Shown here: positions 27,622-36,279 of the stretch, one piece after another
Layout of the letters: every line of letters starts with the position of its first letter
How positions within the stretch are numbered: position 1 is the first letter of the stretch
Origin: an uncultured Pelagibacteraceae bacterium
GTDB taxonomy: Bacteria > Pseudomonadota > Alphaproteobacteria > Pelagibacterales > Pelagibacteraceae
Assembly (NCBI GenBank): GCA_902610515.1
Contig: CACLVZ010000005.1
Coordinates: 1 to 64,000, forward strand
DNA: 64,000 nucleotides
Direction: 5' to 3'
Position numbers and translations under genes: made by a program
Notes under the pieces: generated by a model
Seen by the model: only the letters and a program-made list of their open reading frames with translations
Told to the model about the DNA's origin: nothing
Databases searched by the model: none

Positions 27622-29524
27622 GTGATCTAATCTCCTCTACAGACTCTGGATTTAATAGCGTTGATAAATCACCTGGATCTTGGTTTGCTAAACATGATTT
27701 TATAACTCGTCTCATAATTTTCATATTTCTTGTTTTAGGTAAATCTTTTACAAAAATTACCTTATCAGGCTTAAATGATTTTCCTAAATCTTTTATAACT
27801 AAATCTTCAAAAAAACTTTCTTTTTGATCATTATTTTCTGCAGGAACGATAGATAAAATTATTTTTGACCCTTTATTTGCGTCAGGTATTCCAACAGCAG
27901 CGACCTCTTTTGCTTTTCCACTTTTCACTATTACGCTCTCGAGCTCAGAAGGACCAATTCTTTTACCTGATACTTTTATGGTATCATCAGATCTTCCATG
28001 TAAATACCAATGGCCATCAGCGTCTCTACTTGCAAGATCACCATGTACCCAATAATCTTTAATTACACTCCAATAATTATCTATGTAACGCTTATCATCA
28101 TTCCATAAACTCTTTGTTAATCCGATTGATGATTTTCTCATGACTAATTCGCCCATCTCATTTGTAGAAACTTTTTGTCCGTCTAAATTTAAGATATCCG
28201 CGCTCATTCCTGGAATAGGAGCATTAAAAGATCCAACCTTAAAAGGACGATGTAAACAACAATGTAATATAGAACCAGAAACCTCAGTACCCCCAGCTGA
28301 ATTCATAATAGGAACTTTAGATTTACCTATGATTTGAAATAACCATTTCCAAGGTTTTTCCGTCCATGGTTCTCCTCCCGTACAAATCATTCTTAACGAA
28401 CTTAAATCTAAATCTTTAAAAAGTTTTTCATCTTTAATCATTTGTGCTCTGATGAGAGCTGGGGAAATCTCTGTCCAGGAAACCTTATATTTTTCTATAA
28501 GTTTCCAAAAACGAACCTCATCAGGAAAATCAGGAACACCCTCAGCAATTACCATTTGCGCTCCGTGTGCAGAAGCTATTGTTGCAGACTTAGAACCCAC
28601 CATCCATCCCATATCAGCCATACACAAATGAATATCAGTTTGTTTAAAGTCTGCTAAAACTCCTTCATCAAAAGACATCTTAGCAACTAAACCAATATGA
28701 GTATAAACACATCCTTTAGGTTTTCCGGTTGTACCTGATGTAAAGTGTATAATAGCAGGATCCTCGGCATCGGTTTCCTCTGTTTTTAAATTATCAGAAA
28801 CATTTTGAAAATTTTCCCAATTAAAGATTTTCTTTCCTTTTTCTTTTCCTAATAAAAAAATTTTTTCTAAAGAAATGACTTGATCTAATTCATTTTTAAT
28901 TTGATCAAACATTCTTATTTCTTTTGCTTTTCTAAATGTTTTTTCAACAGTAAAAATACCTTTAGCTTTTGCTATATTGAGTCTTTCAATAACTGCCTTT
29001 GATCCATATCCAGAGAATAAAGGTAGCACTACACACCCAATTTTTAAAATAGCAAAGTAAGCAATGTAAGTTTCTATAAATTGAGGCATGTAAAGTGCGA
29101 TTACATCACCTTTTTTAAAGCCATTTATTTTTAAAGTATTCCCAATCTTTGAGATTTGCTTATCAAACTCTTCATAAGTAATTGAGCTTTCTTTCCCGTC
29201 TTCTCTTTCAGCAAAAATGAAAGTGTTTTTAAAAAATTCCTTATCTTTATGTCGATCTATACAATTTAAAACTATATTAGTCTTTCCTCCGATACACCAC
29301 CTTGTCCAAGGAGTACCTTTTGATTCATCTAATATTTTTGAGTAAGGTTTATAAAATTTTAAATCTGAGAATCTTATTACATTGTCCCATAACCATCCAG
29401 GATCAGAAAAACTTTTTTTTTCAAGTTCATCGTAATTATTTAATTTACAATGTTGTATAAACTTAGTTAGTTTTGAATTTTCAATTAGCTCTTTAGATGG
29501 TTGCCAAATAATTTCTTTAGACAC
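27611..29524 (-). CDS. Acetyl-CoA synthetase-like acyl-CoA ligase
   Basis: AMP-forming acid:CoA ligase of the Acs/acetoacetyl-CoA-synthetase type. It activates a carboxylic acid via an acyl-adenylate. The ATP-binding loop TSGTTGKPKG lies at 262-271. GGTEVSGS and the HGDLASRDADGHWYLHGRSDD region are present. The C-terminal catalytic lysine is K602 (RNMKIMRR). An N-terminal Acs-like cap (about 1-110) makes it 637 residues long. The start is a GTG (29524-29522), five bases after the preceding stop, with AAGG upstream. It probably supplies the CoA thioester used by the overlapping crotonase gene. The acid substrate is unknown. Confidence 0.88.
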   Translation of the reverse strand: MSKEIIWQPSKELIENSKLTKFIQHCKLNNYDELEKKSFSDPGWLWDNVIRFSDLKFYKPYSKILDESKGTPWTRWCIGGKTNIVLNCIDRHKDKEFFKNTFIFAEREDGKESSITYEEFDKQISKIGNTLKINGFKKGDVIALYMPQFIETYIAYFAILKIGCVVLPLFSGYGSKAVIERLNIAKAKGIFTVEKTFRKAKEIRMFDQIKNELDQVISLEKIFLLGKEKGKKIFNWENFQNVSDNLKTEETDAEDPAIIHFTSGTTGKPKGCVYTHIGLVAKMSFDEGVLADFKQTDIHLCMADMGWMVGSKSATIASAHGAQMVIAEGVPDFPDEVRFWKLIEKYKVSWTEISPALIRAQMIKDEKLFKDLDLSSLRMICTGGEPWTEKPWKWLFQIIGKSKVPIMNSAGGTEVSGSILHCCLHRPFKVGSFNAPIPGMSADILNLDGQKVSTNEMGELVMRKSSIGLTKSLWNDDKRYIDNYWSVIKDYWVHGDLASRDADGHWYLHGRSDDTIKVSGKRIGPSELESVIVKSGKAKEVAAVGIPDANKGSKIILSIVPAENNDQKESFFEDLVIKDLGKSFKPDKVIFVKDLPKTRNMKIMRRVIKSCLANQDPGDLSTLLNPESVEEIRSHAI

Positions 29525-29529
29525 AGGCC

Positions 29530-30474
29530 TTATACGTACATACCCTCTTTTATCTTAATAATATTATACATGAGATCATTTAAAGGCGTCTTAATCCCAT
29601 GCTTTTTTCCAATTTTAGAAACAGCTCCACTTATGAAATCAATTTCTGTTTTTCTATGCTTTACAACATCAAATGCCATAGATGATTTATTAGTTTGTCT
29701 TGAGTCTACTATTCTATTAAACATTTCTAAACAATCGCTTTCACTAACATCAACTCCATCGGCTTTAGCTACTTCTCTAGTTTCAAGGATTATATCCTTA
29801 CCTAATTTTCGAGACATAGTCTGATTTTTATTAGAAATGTATAAATCTGTATGATGTAAATCAAATATTGCAGATAAAGGACCAATTGCTGTTAAAGCAA
29901 ATAATTTCATCCATTTTCTTCTTTTAATATTTTCTTCTGCAATAGTTTCTAAGCCATGTGCAGTAAAAGTTTCAGCTAAATCTTTTACTCTTTCACTTGA
30001 ACCACCTTCGTATTCACCAATCCATGATGGCAAACTTGCGTGGTTTTGAATTATTCCAGGACCTTGAATACTAGAAGCTTGTGTTGTGGAACCACCTAAA
30101 ACTTTTTCTTTACCAGCTATTTTTTGCATGATTTCTTCATGCCCAATACCATTTTGAAATGACATTAGCACTGTATTATCTCCGATAATATTTTTTGAAT
30201 TGGATAAAGCTTGTTCTAAAGCTGTAGCTTTGCACATAATAATTATTGCATCGACTGGCTTTAAAGTTTTGGGATCAGTTGTAGCATGGATTTTTACTGT
30301 TCTATCTCCTCCATGACCCATCATTTTTAAACCTTTACTATTAATTTCGTCTACATGTTCTTTCCAAACATCAATAAGATGAACCTCTAAACCTTTTTCA
30401 GCTAATAAACCGCCGAAAAGACAGCCCATAGCACCAGCACCTAATACTGCAACTTTTGTATCTTTCTTTATCAT
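29530..30474 (-). CDS. Ketopantoate reductase-like (ApbA/PanE family) dehydrogenase
   Basis: NADPH-dependent 2-oxo acid reductase or hydroxy-acid dehydrogenase. GAGAMGCLFGGLLA at the N terminus is the nucleotide-binding loop and SFQNGIGHEE the family motif. RRKWMKLF contains the conserved Lys, and the C-terminal MAFDVVKHRKTEIDFISGAV is typical PanE. Length 314 residues. PanE-like paralogues in catabolic operons often act on other 2-oxo/2-hydroxy acids, so a biosynthetic pantothenate role is not assumed. It shares one base with livH (TAATG). Confidence 0.87.
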   Translation of the reverse strand: MIKKDTKVAVLGAGAMGCLFGGLLAEKGLEVHLIDVWKEHVDEINSKGLKMMGHGGDRTVKIHATTDPKTLKPVDAIIIMCKATALEQALSNSKNIIGDNTVLMSFQNGIGHEEIMQKIAGKEKVLGGSTTQASSIQGPGIIQNHASLPSWIGEYEGGSSERVKDLAETFTAHGLETIAEENIKRRKWMKLFALTAIGPLSAIFDLHHTDLYISNKNQTMSRKLGKDIILETREVAKADGVDVSESDCLEMFNRIVDSRQTNKSSMAFDVVKHRKTEIDFISGAVSKIGKKHGIKTPLNDLMYNIIKIKEGMYV

Positions 30475-31511
30475 TAAGCTTTCATTTTAACTTGAACACC
30501 AAAGAAGCCTGTTGGCTTGATCATTAAAACAACTATCATTAATAAAAAGGCGTATAGGTCTTTGTGACTTCCAGAAATATAAAAAGAAGAAGCTGTTTCA
30601 AATATTCCAACTGTAAAACCTCCAACTATTGCACCAGGTAGATTACCAAAACCACCTACGACCGCAGCAGCAAAAGCTTTCATAAGAATGATATAACCCA
30701 TGAATACAACAACTTGATAAGTTGGACCAACTAAAGTTCCTCCTATACCTGCTATTGCGCAAGCAATACCAAAAATAATTGATATGTATAGTGGTACATT
30801 AATTCCAACCAGATTTGAAACATCTTTGGAGTAAGCTACAGCTCTGATACCTAATCCCATTTTTGTTTTATTTAAAAAGAACCAAAGACCTGCAGCTACA
30901 GATAAACCAACTACAATCATCCAAATATAAGTAATCGGTAAAAATAGTCCTCCAATTTCCATTGGCAAACCTAATTCAGCAGGGAAAGGTTTTGCTACTG
31001 GATTCCAAATTAAATAAGCAACGTTTATTAAAACTACTGAAAGACCAAATCCACATATGATTATTCCCATTCCAGCTACAGTGTAACCACCACCTTTTTT
31101 TGTTAGAGGTCTTAAGAAAACTCTTTCAATAAAAACCCCAAATAAACCCATTGAAACAAAGGCTGTAAATAAACAAACTACGTAAATTATCCAACCATAA
31201 GCATCAGGAAATATATTAAAAATCCAATCTTGATTACCTAAAAGATTAAACATAGTAAGACCAGCAAAAGCACCTATCATGAAAAACTCGCCGTGAGAAA
31301 AATTAACTACATCTAGACCTGTGTAGATTAATGAAATTCCAAGCGCAACTAAGCCATAAATAATACCAACAGAAAGGCCAATTGTTAAAACTGATTTGAG
31401 CGATTCAATATTCATATCAGGGCTATTCACACACCAACCGATATAGAGAAGCACAAATGTTCCGAATATGATATTTTCACCTTTTTTTCCAATTCTCAGT
31501 TTATTAAACAT
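30474..31511 (-). CDS. livH: Branched-chain-type ABC transporter permease, LivH family
   Basis: One of two permeases of a Liv-type (HAAT) importer. It has multiple hydrophobic helices, the ISLIYTGLDVVNFSHGEFFMIG signature split around 60-80, and the cytoplasmic loop AVVGGFGNLPGAIVGG that contacts the ATPases. The open frame extends to 31529. I choose the ATG at 31511 because a GGAGGG Shine-Dalgarno lies about 10 bases before it, inside the livF end. This gives 345 residues and an 8-bp overlap with livF. The cognate permease LivM lies on the other strand at 34455-35447. Confidence 0.9.
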   Translation of the reverse strand: MFNKLRIGKKGENIIFGTFVLLYIGWCVNSPDMNIESLKSVLTIGLSVGIIYGLVALGISLIYTGLDVVNFSHGEFFMIGAFAGLTMFNLLGNQDWIFNIFPDAYGWIIYVVCLFTAFVSMGLFGVFIERVFLRPLTKKGGGYTVAGMGIIICGFGLSVVLINVAYLIWNPVAKPFPAELGLPMEIGGLFLPITYIWMIVVGLSVAAGLWFFLNKTKMGLGIRAVAYSKDVSNLVGINVPLYISIIFGIACAIAGIGGTLVGPTYQVVVFMGYIILMKAFAAAVVGGFGNLPGAIVGGFTVGIFETASSFYISGSHKDLYAFLLMIVVLMIKPTGFFGVQVKMKA

Positions 31512-32223
31512 TGGCTTTAGTCCCTCCAAGATATGACTCTTTTACACTTTCGTCGTACATTAGTTTCTTACTATCGCCCTCAACATTGATCACACCGTCT
31601 TTAATTACATATCCGTAATCAGCAAGTAATAATGCCATCCTAACATTTTGTTCAACGACTAGAACTGTTAATCCATCTTGCCTAATTCTATTAATATTTT
31701 TAAAGATATCTAAAACAATTTGAGGCGCTAGAGCAGCACTAGGTTCGTCTAGCATTATCATTTTAGGATTAGACATTAACCCTCTTCCAATACATAACAT
31801 TTGCAACTCTCCACCTGATAAAGTTGCGGCCAATTGATCTTTTCTTTCATTTAATCTTGGAAAATAGTTATAAACCTTTTCTAAATTATCTGACAGTTGT
31901 TGTTTACTTTTTAAAATAAATCCACCTAATTTTAAATTTTCGGTAACAGACATTGCAGGGAAAACATCCTTTCCTTGAGTTACTTGCACTAATCCTTTTC
32001 CAACTATTTCGTGAGCAGGCAAGTTTTGAATTTGCTCACCATTAAATTCGATCGTACCTTTCCATGATCTAATCAATCCAGATGCAGCTCTAAGAATAGT
32101 TGATTTGCCTGTCCCATTACCACCAAGCAATGCAACTATAGATTGTTTTTCAACTTTCATATTAGCTCCATTTAAAATTTGTACAGAGCCATATCCAGAA
32201 ATTAGTTGATCTATCTTAAGCAA
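31504..32223 (-). CDS. livF: Branched-chain-type ABC transporter ATPase, LivF family
   Basis: One of two ATPases of the Liv-type importer. Walker A LLGGNGTGKST, signature TLSGGELQML, Walker B PKMIMLDEPSAAL and the switch VVEQNVRMAL are visible in order. Length 239 residues. The start codon is TTG (32223-32221), preceded by GGAGG four bases upstream. The nearby ATG is followed at once by a stop, so TTG is the real start. It is first in the ten-gene leftward operon and divergent from livK. Confidence 0.92.
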   Translation of the reverse strand: MLKIDQLISGYGSVQILNGANMKVEKQSIVALLGGNGTGKSTILRAASGLIRSWKGTIEFNGEQIQNLPAHEIVGKGLVQVTQGKDVFPAMSVTENLKLGGFILKSKQQLSDNLEKVYNYFPRLNERKDQLAATLSGGELQMLCIGRGLMSNPKMIMLDEPSAALAPQIVLDIFKNINRIRQDGLTVLVVEQNVRMALLLADYGYVIKDGVINVEGDSKKLMYDESVKESYLGGTKANV

Positions 32224-32334
32224 TCATCCTCCAATTTTTTTTTCTGATTTACCAAAAATGTAACTATTAGTCATAGACATTATAACTATTATTTTATAGC
32301 CTTAGCAACAATTAAATAACAAATGGGGGAAATA
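32224..32334. promoter_or_regulatory. Divergent promoter region between livF and livK
   Basis: This 111-bp gap separates the two arms of the catabolic island and must hold promoters for both. It carries AT-rich -10-like elements (for example TATAAC near 32281 and TATTTT/TATAGC near 32291-32300). The livK ribosome site GGGGGA lies at 32325-32330. No inverted repeat strong enough to call an operator was seen, and no regulator gene is adjacent. Confidence 0.55.
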
Positions 32335-33525
32335 ATGAATAAACTTAAATTTGTTTTTTCAGCAATTGTCTTTTCCGCAGGTTTAGTAATCACGACTTTA
32401 GCTCAAGCAGAAACAATCAAAATTGGTGTTTCTTTTAGAATGCTATCAGATGTTGGTTATAAACACGGAGAGTTAATTACTGATACTGTTGCAAAGTGGA
32501 ATAAAGAAGGCACTATCAACGGTCAAAAAATCGACTTAACACTTTATAACGATGAGTGTAAATCTGAAAAAGGTGTAGCAAACGCAACAAAACTTGCTTA
32601 CCAAGATAAAGTTCACGTTATAATTGGATCTAGCTGTAGTTCTGTAACATTACCTATGGTACCTGTTTCAGCTAAAGCTAAAGTTCCACAAATCATACCT
32701 CACTCAACAAATGCTGACATTACTAAAAAAGGTAGTGAATACATTTTTAGAGTACCTGTATCATCAAGATTTTACAAAATCGTACAAGGTAAATTTACTG
32801 CAGAAAATCAAGGTACTAAGATAGCTTACATCTATGGTCCAGATGCTGCTGGTAAAGATTTTGCATTATCTTTAGCTGATTACATGAGAGAGAACTACAA
32901 CGTTGAGCCAACTTATATGGTTCAATCTGGAGAAAAAGAAACTGACTTTAGAAGTTACTTAACTAAAGCTAAAGCTACTAATCCAGAAGTTCTTGTAATT
33001 TCAGCTTTATTGGATGAAACAGTTAGAGGACTTGTACAATCGTATGAAGTTGGAATACCAAAATCTGTTCACAGAGTAACAGCTTCTATTGGTTCTAAAG
33101 TAGAGATACCAATAAATGCTGGTTCTGCTGCAAAAGGTGTAACTTTCTCAGCTGCATTTGCTGCATCTGACACTAGACCTGAAGCTAAGAAATTTGTGAA
33201 AATGGTAAAAGACAAATATGGTGTTGTACCTGGTCACGACTTTTCACAAATGATGGACTTACTAGATATTCTAGAGATAGCTCTTAAAAAAGTTAAATTC
33301 ACTGGAGATCTAGCAGCTGACAGAAATAAAGTTAGAGACGCAATTGCTGCGACAACTGACTTTAGAGGTTTAGCTTCTGGTCCAATCAATTTCTGTAAAT
33401 CAGGAACGCCTGAGTGTAGAGATGGTAACAGAACTCCTGTTATGATTGAGTACACTAAAGGTGGAAAAAACTTTAAAACAAAAGTTGCTGGTACTGTAAC
33501 ATTTAATGCTAGCGCTGGTTTATAA
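32335..33525 (+). CDS. livK: Periplasmic substrate-binding protein of the Liv-type ABC importer
   Basis: Type 1 periplasmic binding protein (Peripla_BP_6-like) that captures the substrate for the Liv permease. The start is set at the ATG at 32335, not the upstream ATG at 32323, because the GGGGGA there is the ribosome site. The signal peptide then reads naturally to AQA/E. Mature sequence begins ETIKIGVSF; GSSCSSVTLPMVPVS is the typical ligand-loop region. Length 396 residues. Base composition is richer in GCT/GGT codons than neighbours, suggesting high expression. A strong terminator follows. Ligand is not deducible: amino acids, aromatic or other carboxylates are all known for the family. 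Confidence 0.92.
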   Translation: MNKLKFVFSAIVFSAGLVITTLAQAETIKIGVSFRMLSDVGYKHGELITDTVAKWNKEGTINGQKIDLTLYNDECKSEKGVANATKLAYQDKVHVIIGSSCSSVTLPMVPVSAKAKVPQIIPHSTNADITKKGSEYIFRVPVSSRFYKIVQGKFTAENQGTKIAYIYGPDAAGKDFALSLADYMRENYNVEPTYMVQSGEKETDFRSYLTKAKATNPEVLVISALLDETVRGLVQSYEVGIPKSVHRVTASIGSKVEIPINAGSAAKGVTFSAAFAASDTRPEAKKFVKMVKDKYGVVPGHDFSQMMDLLDILEIALKKVKFTGDLAADRNKVRDAIAATTDFRGLASGPINFCKSGTPECRDGNRTPVMIEYTKGGKNFKTKVAGTVTFNASAGL

Positions 33526-33540
33526 TAGTTAAAAAAATTG

Positions 33541-33572
33541 TGAGCGGTAGGTAAAACTACCGCTCATTTTTT
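33541..33572 (+). terminator. Rho-independent terminator after livK
   Basis: A perfect 10-bp stem pairs TGAGCGGTAG (33541-33550) with CTACCGCTCA (33557-33566) around a 6-base loop, followed by six T. It lies 15 bp after the livK stop. It would make livK more abundant than the downstream permease and ATPase genes, a usual arrangement for binding proteins. Confidence 0.9.
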
Positions 33573-33588
33573 CAAGGAAACCACAAAA

Positions 33589-34455
33589 ATGATAAACGTT
33601 AATAAATTGAAGAAAGTTAAAAGCAACTTTCCTGTAATGGTTGGCAAAAGTGCTATTTCAAAAAAAGATTGTGAAAAACTTATAGAAGAAATTCGGAATG
33701 CAAAATCATTCGATGATTTAATACAAGGTGGTAGAAATAGAATTAACAAAGGGTCAAGTAATTTTAAAAATTATTTAAAAAAATCTAAATTATCTAACAA
33801 ATTATATAAACAATTTAATAGCCAATCTTTTTACAAAAAAGTTGAAAATAGATTTAAAAAAACTTTTAAGGATTATGGTTGGTCTAATGCATACTTGCCT
33901 AGCAAATTTTTGAGGGAAAAATTTACAAATAAAAAATTGATGAATTCAAAAGAATTAATGAAAATGTTAGGTAAAACTTATAAAAACCCGAATGTAAATT
34001 TAGACATAGATTTTTCTGTTTCTAGGGGTGGTTATAGGTTAAGACCGCACAGAGATGATGTAACAAGACTCTATAATTTTCTTATTTATTTAAACGATAT
34101 ACCAAAAAAAAACGGCGGAGCTTTATCAATTTTTAAAAAGAAAACTTATATGAAATATAGAAAAAGTTTTAAAAGATTTCCTGGTATTTCTGAGCTAGCA
34201 AAAGTTAAAGAATTTACTCCGTCAAAAGGGAGTGTAATTTTTTTCCAATCCACACCTAACTCTTACCATGGTGTATCTTTATTTAGAGAAATCAAAGGCA
34301 AGAAAAGATTTTTTATTTATGGAAGTTATGCTTTAAGCAAACCTGTTGTATGGAGATATAAAAACGTTAGCTATTTACCCAAAATTAAGAGAACAAACAA
34401 AAGAATGCTCACATCTTCACACGACTCAGATTATTTAATGAGAGAAGTTGGATAA
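33589..34455 (+). CDS. 2-oxoglutarate/Fe(II)-dependent oxygenase
   Basis: Predicted hydroxylase using Fe(II), O2 and 2-oxoglutarate. The iron triad is visible as H154-x-D156 (RPHRDD) and H227 (SYHGVS). R240 (KRFFIY) is in the usual place for 2-oxoglutarate binding. The 288-residue protein resembles the 2OG-FeII_Oxy_3/prolyl-hydroxylase-like group. It starts 16 bp after the livK terminator, has an AAGGAAA ribosome site, and overlaps livM by one base. It is thus inserted inside the liv gene set. The target may be the imported compound or a protein side chain; the sequence does not decide. Confidence 0.82.
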   Translation: MINVNKLKKVKSNFPVMVGKSAISKKDCEKLIEEIRNAKSFDDLIQGGRNRINKGSSNFKNYLKKSKLSNKLYKQFNSQSFYKKVENRFKKTFKDYGWSNAYLPSKFLREKFTNKKLMNSKELMKMLGKTYKNPNVNLDIDFSVSRGGYRLRPHRDDVTRLYNFLIYLNDIPKKNGGALSIFKKKTYMKYRKSFKRFPGISELAKVKEFTPSKGSVIFFQSTPNSYHGVSLFREIKGKKRFFIYGSYALSKPVVWRYKNVSYLPKIKRTNKRMLTSSHDSDYLMREVG

Positions 34456-35447
34456 TGGAAAAATTTAAATCGATTATCAGAGATTATCCTTTTATTGCTT
34501 TTATTATAGCTTTCGTTATCTTGGCTTTTGTACCATCAGTAGTTTTCACGGATGTTTATCAGTCACATTTAGCTACTTTAATATTTGTGAATATTGTGGT
34601 TGCCGCAGGACTAAACATTGTTAAAGGTTATTGCGGTCAGGTTACAGTAGGACACGTTGGTTTATTTGCAGTAGGTTCTTATACCGCTGGAACATTGTTT
34701 TTATATTTAGGACTAGGTTTTTGGGCAACTTTACCCATAGCTATAATAGTTACTGCATTTTTTGGAGTAGCAATGGGGATTCCATCTTTTAGATTGGAAG
34801 GTCCTTATTTAGCTTTAGCGACATTAGGTGGGGGTGAGGCGATAAGATTATTTATTGAAAACGGAAACTTTTTTAGATCTACATTTGGTATTTCTGATAT
34901 TCCAACACCTTCTTTAATGGGTTACAACTTCGACTCCCCAGATAGATATTATTTTATCTCAATGACAATAATGATTATAGCGGTTTACTTCTCATTCAGT
35001 ATTTTAAGATCTGGAGTTGGAAGAGCGTTTATGTCTATCAGGGAGGATCCAATTTGTGCTGCAGCCGCTGGAATTAATGTAAAAAAATATAAGATCTTAG
35101 CTTTTATTCTTAGCGCTATGTTTGCTGGTGCGGCAGGTGCAGTTTATGCTCACATGCCTCCAGGATACATACATCCTAATAATTACACAGTTATAGAAAT
35201 GGTAACCTTCTTAGCTATGGTTGTCCTAGGAGGTCTCGGTCATATTTGGGGCGGAATTATTGGCGCTATAGTCATTACAATTGTTTATGACTTAACTAGA
35301 CCATTATATAAATATCAGCTTTTAATATTTGGTTTAACAATTGTATTAACTATTTTATTTATGCCTAAGGGTTTAGGCGGTTTTATTGACAGATATTTCT
35401 TAGAAAAGAGATTTAAAAAGAAAACTGGAACAGAAAAAACAACATGA
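34455..35447 (+). CDS. livM: Branched-chain-type ABC transporter permease, LivM family
   Basis: Second permease of the Liv-type importer. The 330-residue protein has about nine to ten hydrophobic segments. LivM landmarks are NIVKGYCGQVTVGHVGLFAVG, GPYLALATLGGGEAIRL, SIREDPICAAAAGINV and the ATPase-contact loop VVLGGLGHIWGGIIGA. It overlaps livG by 4 bp. The partner LivH is encoded on the opposite strand at 30474-31511. Confidence 0.93.
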   Translation: MEKFKSIIRDYPFIAFIIAFVILAFVPSVVFTDVYQSHLATLIFVNIVVAAGLNIVKGYCGQVTVGHVGLFAVGSYTAGTLFLYLGLGFWATLPIAIIVTAFFGVAMGIPSFRLEGPYLALATLGGGEAIRLFIENGNFFRSTFGISDIPTPSLMGYNFDSPDRYYFISMTIMIIAVYFSFSILRSGVGRAFMSIREDPICAAAAGINVKKYKILAFILSAMFAGAAGAVYAHMPPGYIHPNNYTVIEMVTFLAMVVLGGLGHIWGGIIGAIVITIVYDLTRPLYKYQLLIFGLTIVLTILFMPKGLGGFIDRYFLEKRFKKKTGTEKTT

Positions 35448-36241
35448 TTTTAAAAACTAAACAATTATCTAAATCATTCGGTGGTTTAAAAGCTATTAAT
35501 AAAGTTGATTTTGAACTTCCAAAAAATGAAATTAGAGGAATAATTGGACCCAATGGCTCAGGCAAAAGTACATTTTTTAATTTAGTTTCAGGAATTTATG
35601 ATAGCGACCCTGGAAGCTATATTGAGTTTGATGGTCATGATATTACTTACACACCTCCACACGAGATTGCTGGTTATGGTTTATCAAGAACGTTCCAATT
35701 ACTAAGACTTTATCAAGATATGACAGTTATAAATAATGTTATGTCGGGGTATCATACTAGAGTTCCTTACAAGTTTTTCGATGCAGTTATAGGAAGAAAA
35801 AAAATCTGGGATCAAGAAAGAGCTATCAAAGAGGAAATGATGGAACTCCTTTCTTTTGTAGGATTAGCAGACTATGCAGAGCTAAATGCTAGTGAACTTT
35901 CTGGAGGTCAGAGAAGATTATTAGTTTTAGCAAGGGCAATCGCCATGAAACCAAAATTACTAATGTTAGACGAACCAGCTGCAGGTTTATCCCCAGTCAA
36001 CGTAGATAATTTAATGAAAATTATTATGCAGCTAAAAGAAAAATATGGCCTTACTCTTATTATTATAGAGCATATTTTAAAGGTCGTAATGGATACTTGT
36101 AATTCAGTAACTGTTTTTGACCATGGTCAGAAAATTGCAGAGGGTACTCCAGCTCAAGTAAAAGATGACAATGCTGTAATCGAGGCGTATTTGGGTAAAA
36201 AAATGGACGATGAAGAGATGAGAAAAGCACTTGCAGTCTAA
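35444..36241 (+). CDS. livG: Branched-chain-type ABC transporter ATPase, LivG family
   Basis: Second ATPase of the importer. Walker A IIGPNGSGKSTFF, the LivG-type SRTFQLLRLYQDMTV insert, signature LSGGQRRLLVLARA, Walker B PKLLMLDEPAAGLSP and H-loop IIIEHI are present. The C-terminal domain carries the GQKIAEGTPAQV segment. Length 265 residues. With LivF, LivH, LivM and LivK the importer is complete. Confidence 0.94.
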   Translation: MILKTKQLSKSFGGLKAINKVDFELPKNEIRGIIGPNGSGKSTFFNLVSGIYDSDPGSYIEFDGHDITYTPPHEIAGYGLSRTFQLLRLYQDMTVINNVMSGYHTRVPYKFFDAVIGRKKIWDQERAIKEEMMELLSFVGLADYAELNASELSGGQRRLLVLARAIAMKPKLLMLDEPAAGLSPVNVDNLMKIIMQLKEKYGLTLIIIEHILKVVMDTCNSVTVFDHGQKIAEGTPAQVKDDNAVIEAYLGKKMDDEEMRKALAV

Positions 36242-36279
36242 AATGAATTTGATAATATTTTCTCATTCATTACGATTCA

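Noticed and set aside
32323-33525. Starting livK at the upstream ATG at 32323.
   Set aside because: That ATG is part of the GGGGGA ribosome site and would add four residues before an otherwise normal signal peptide; the ATG at 32335 is better.
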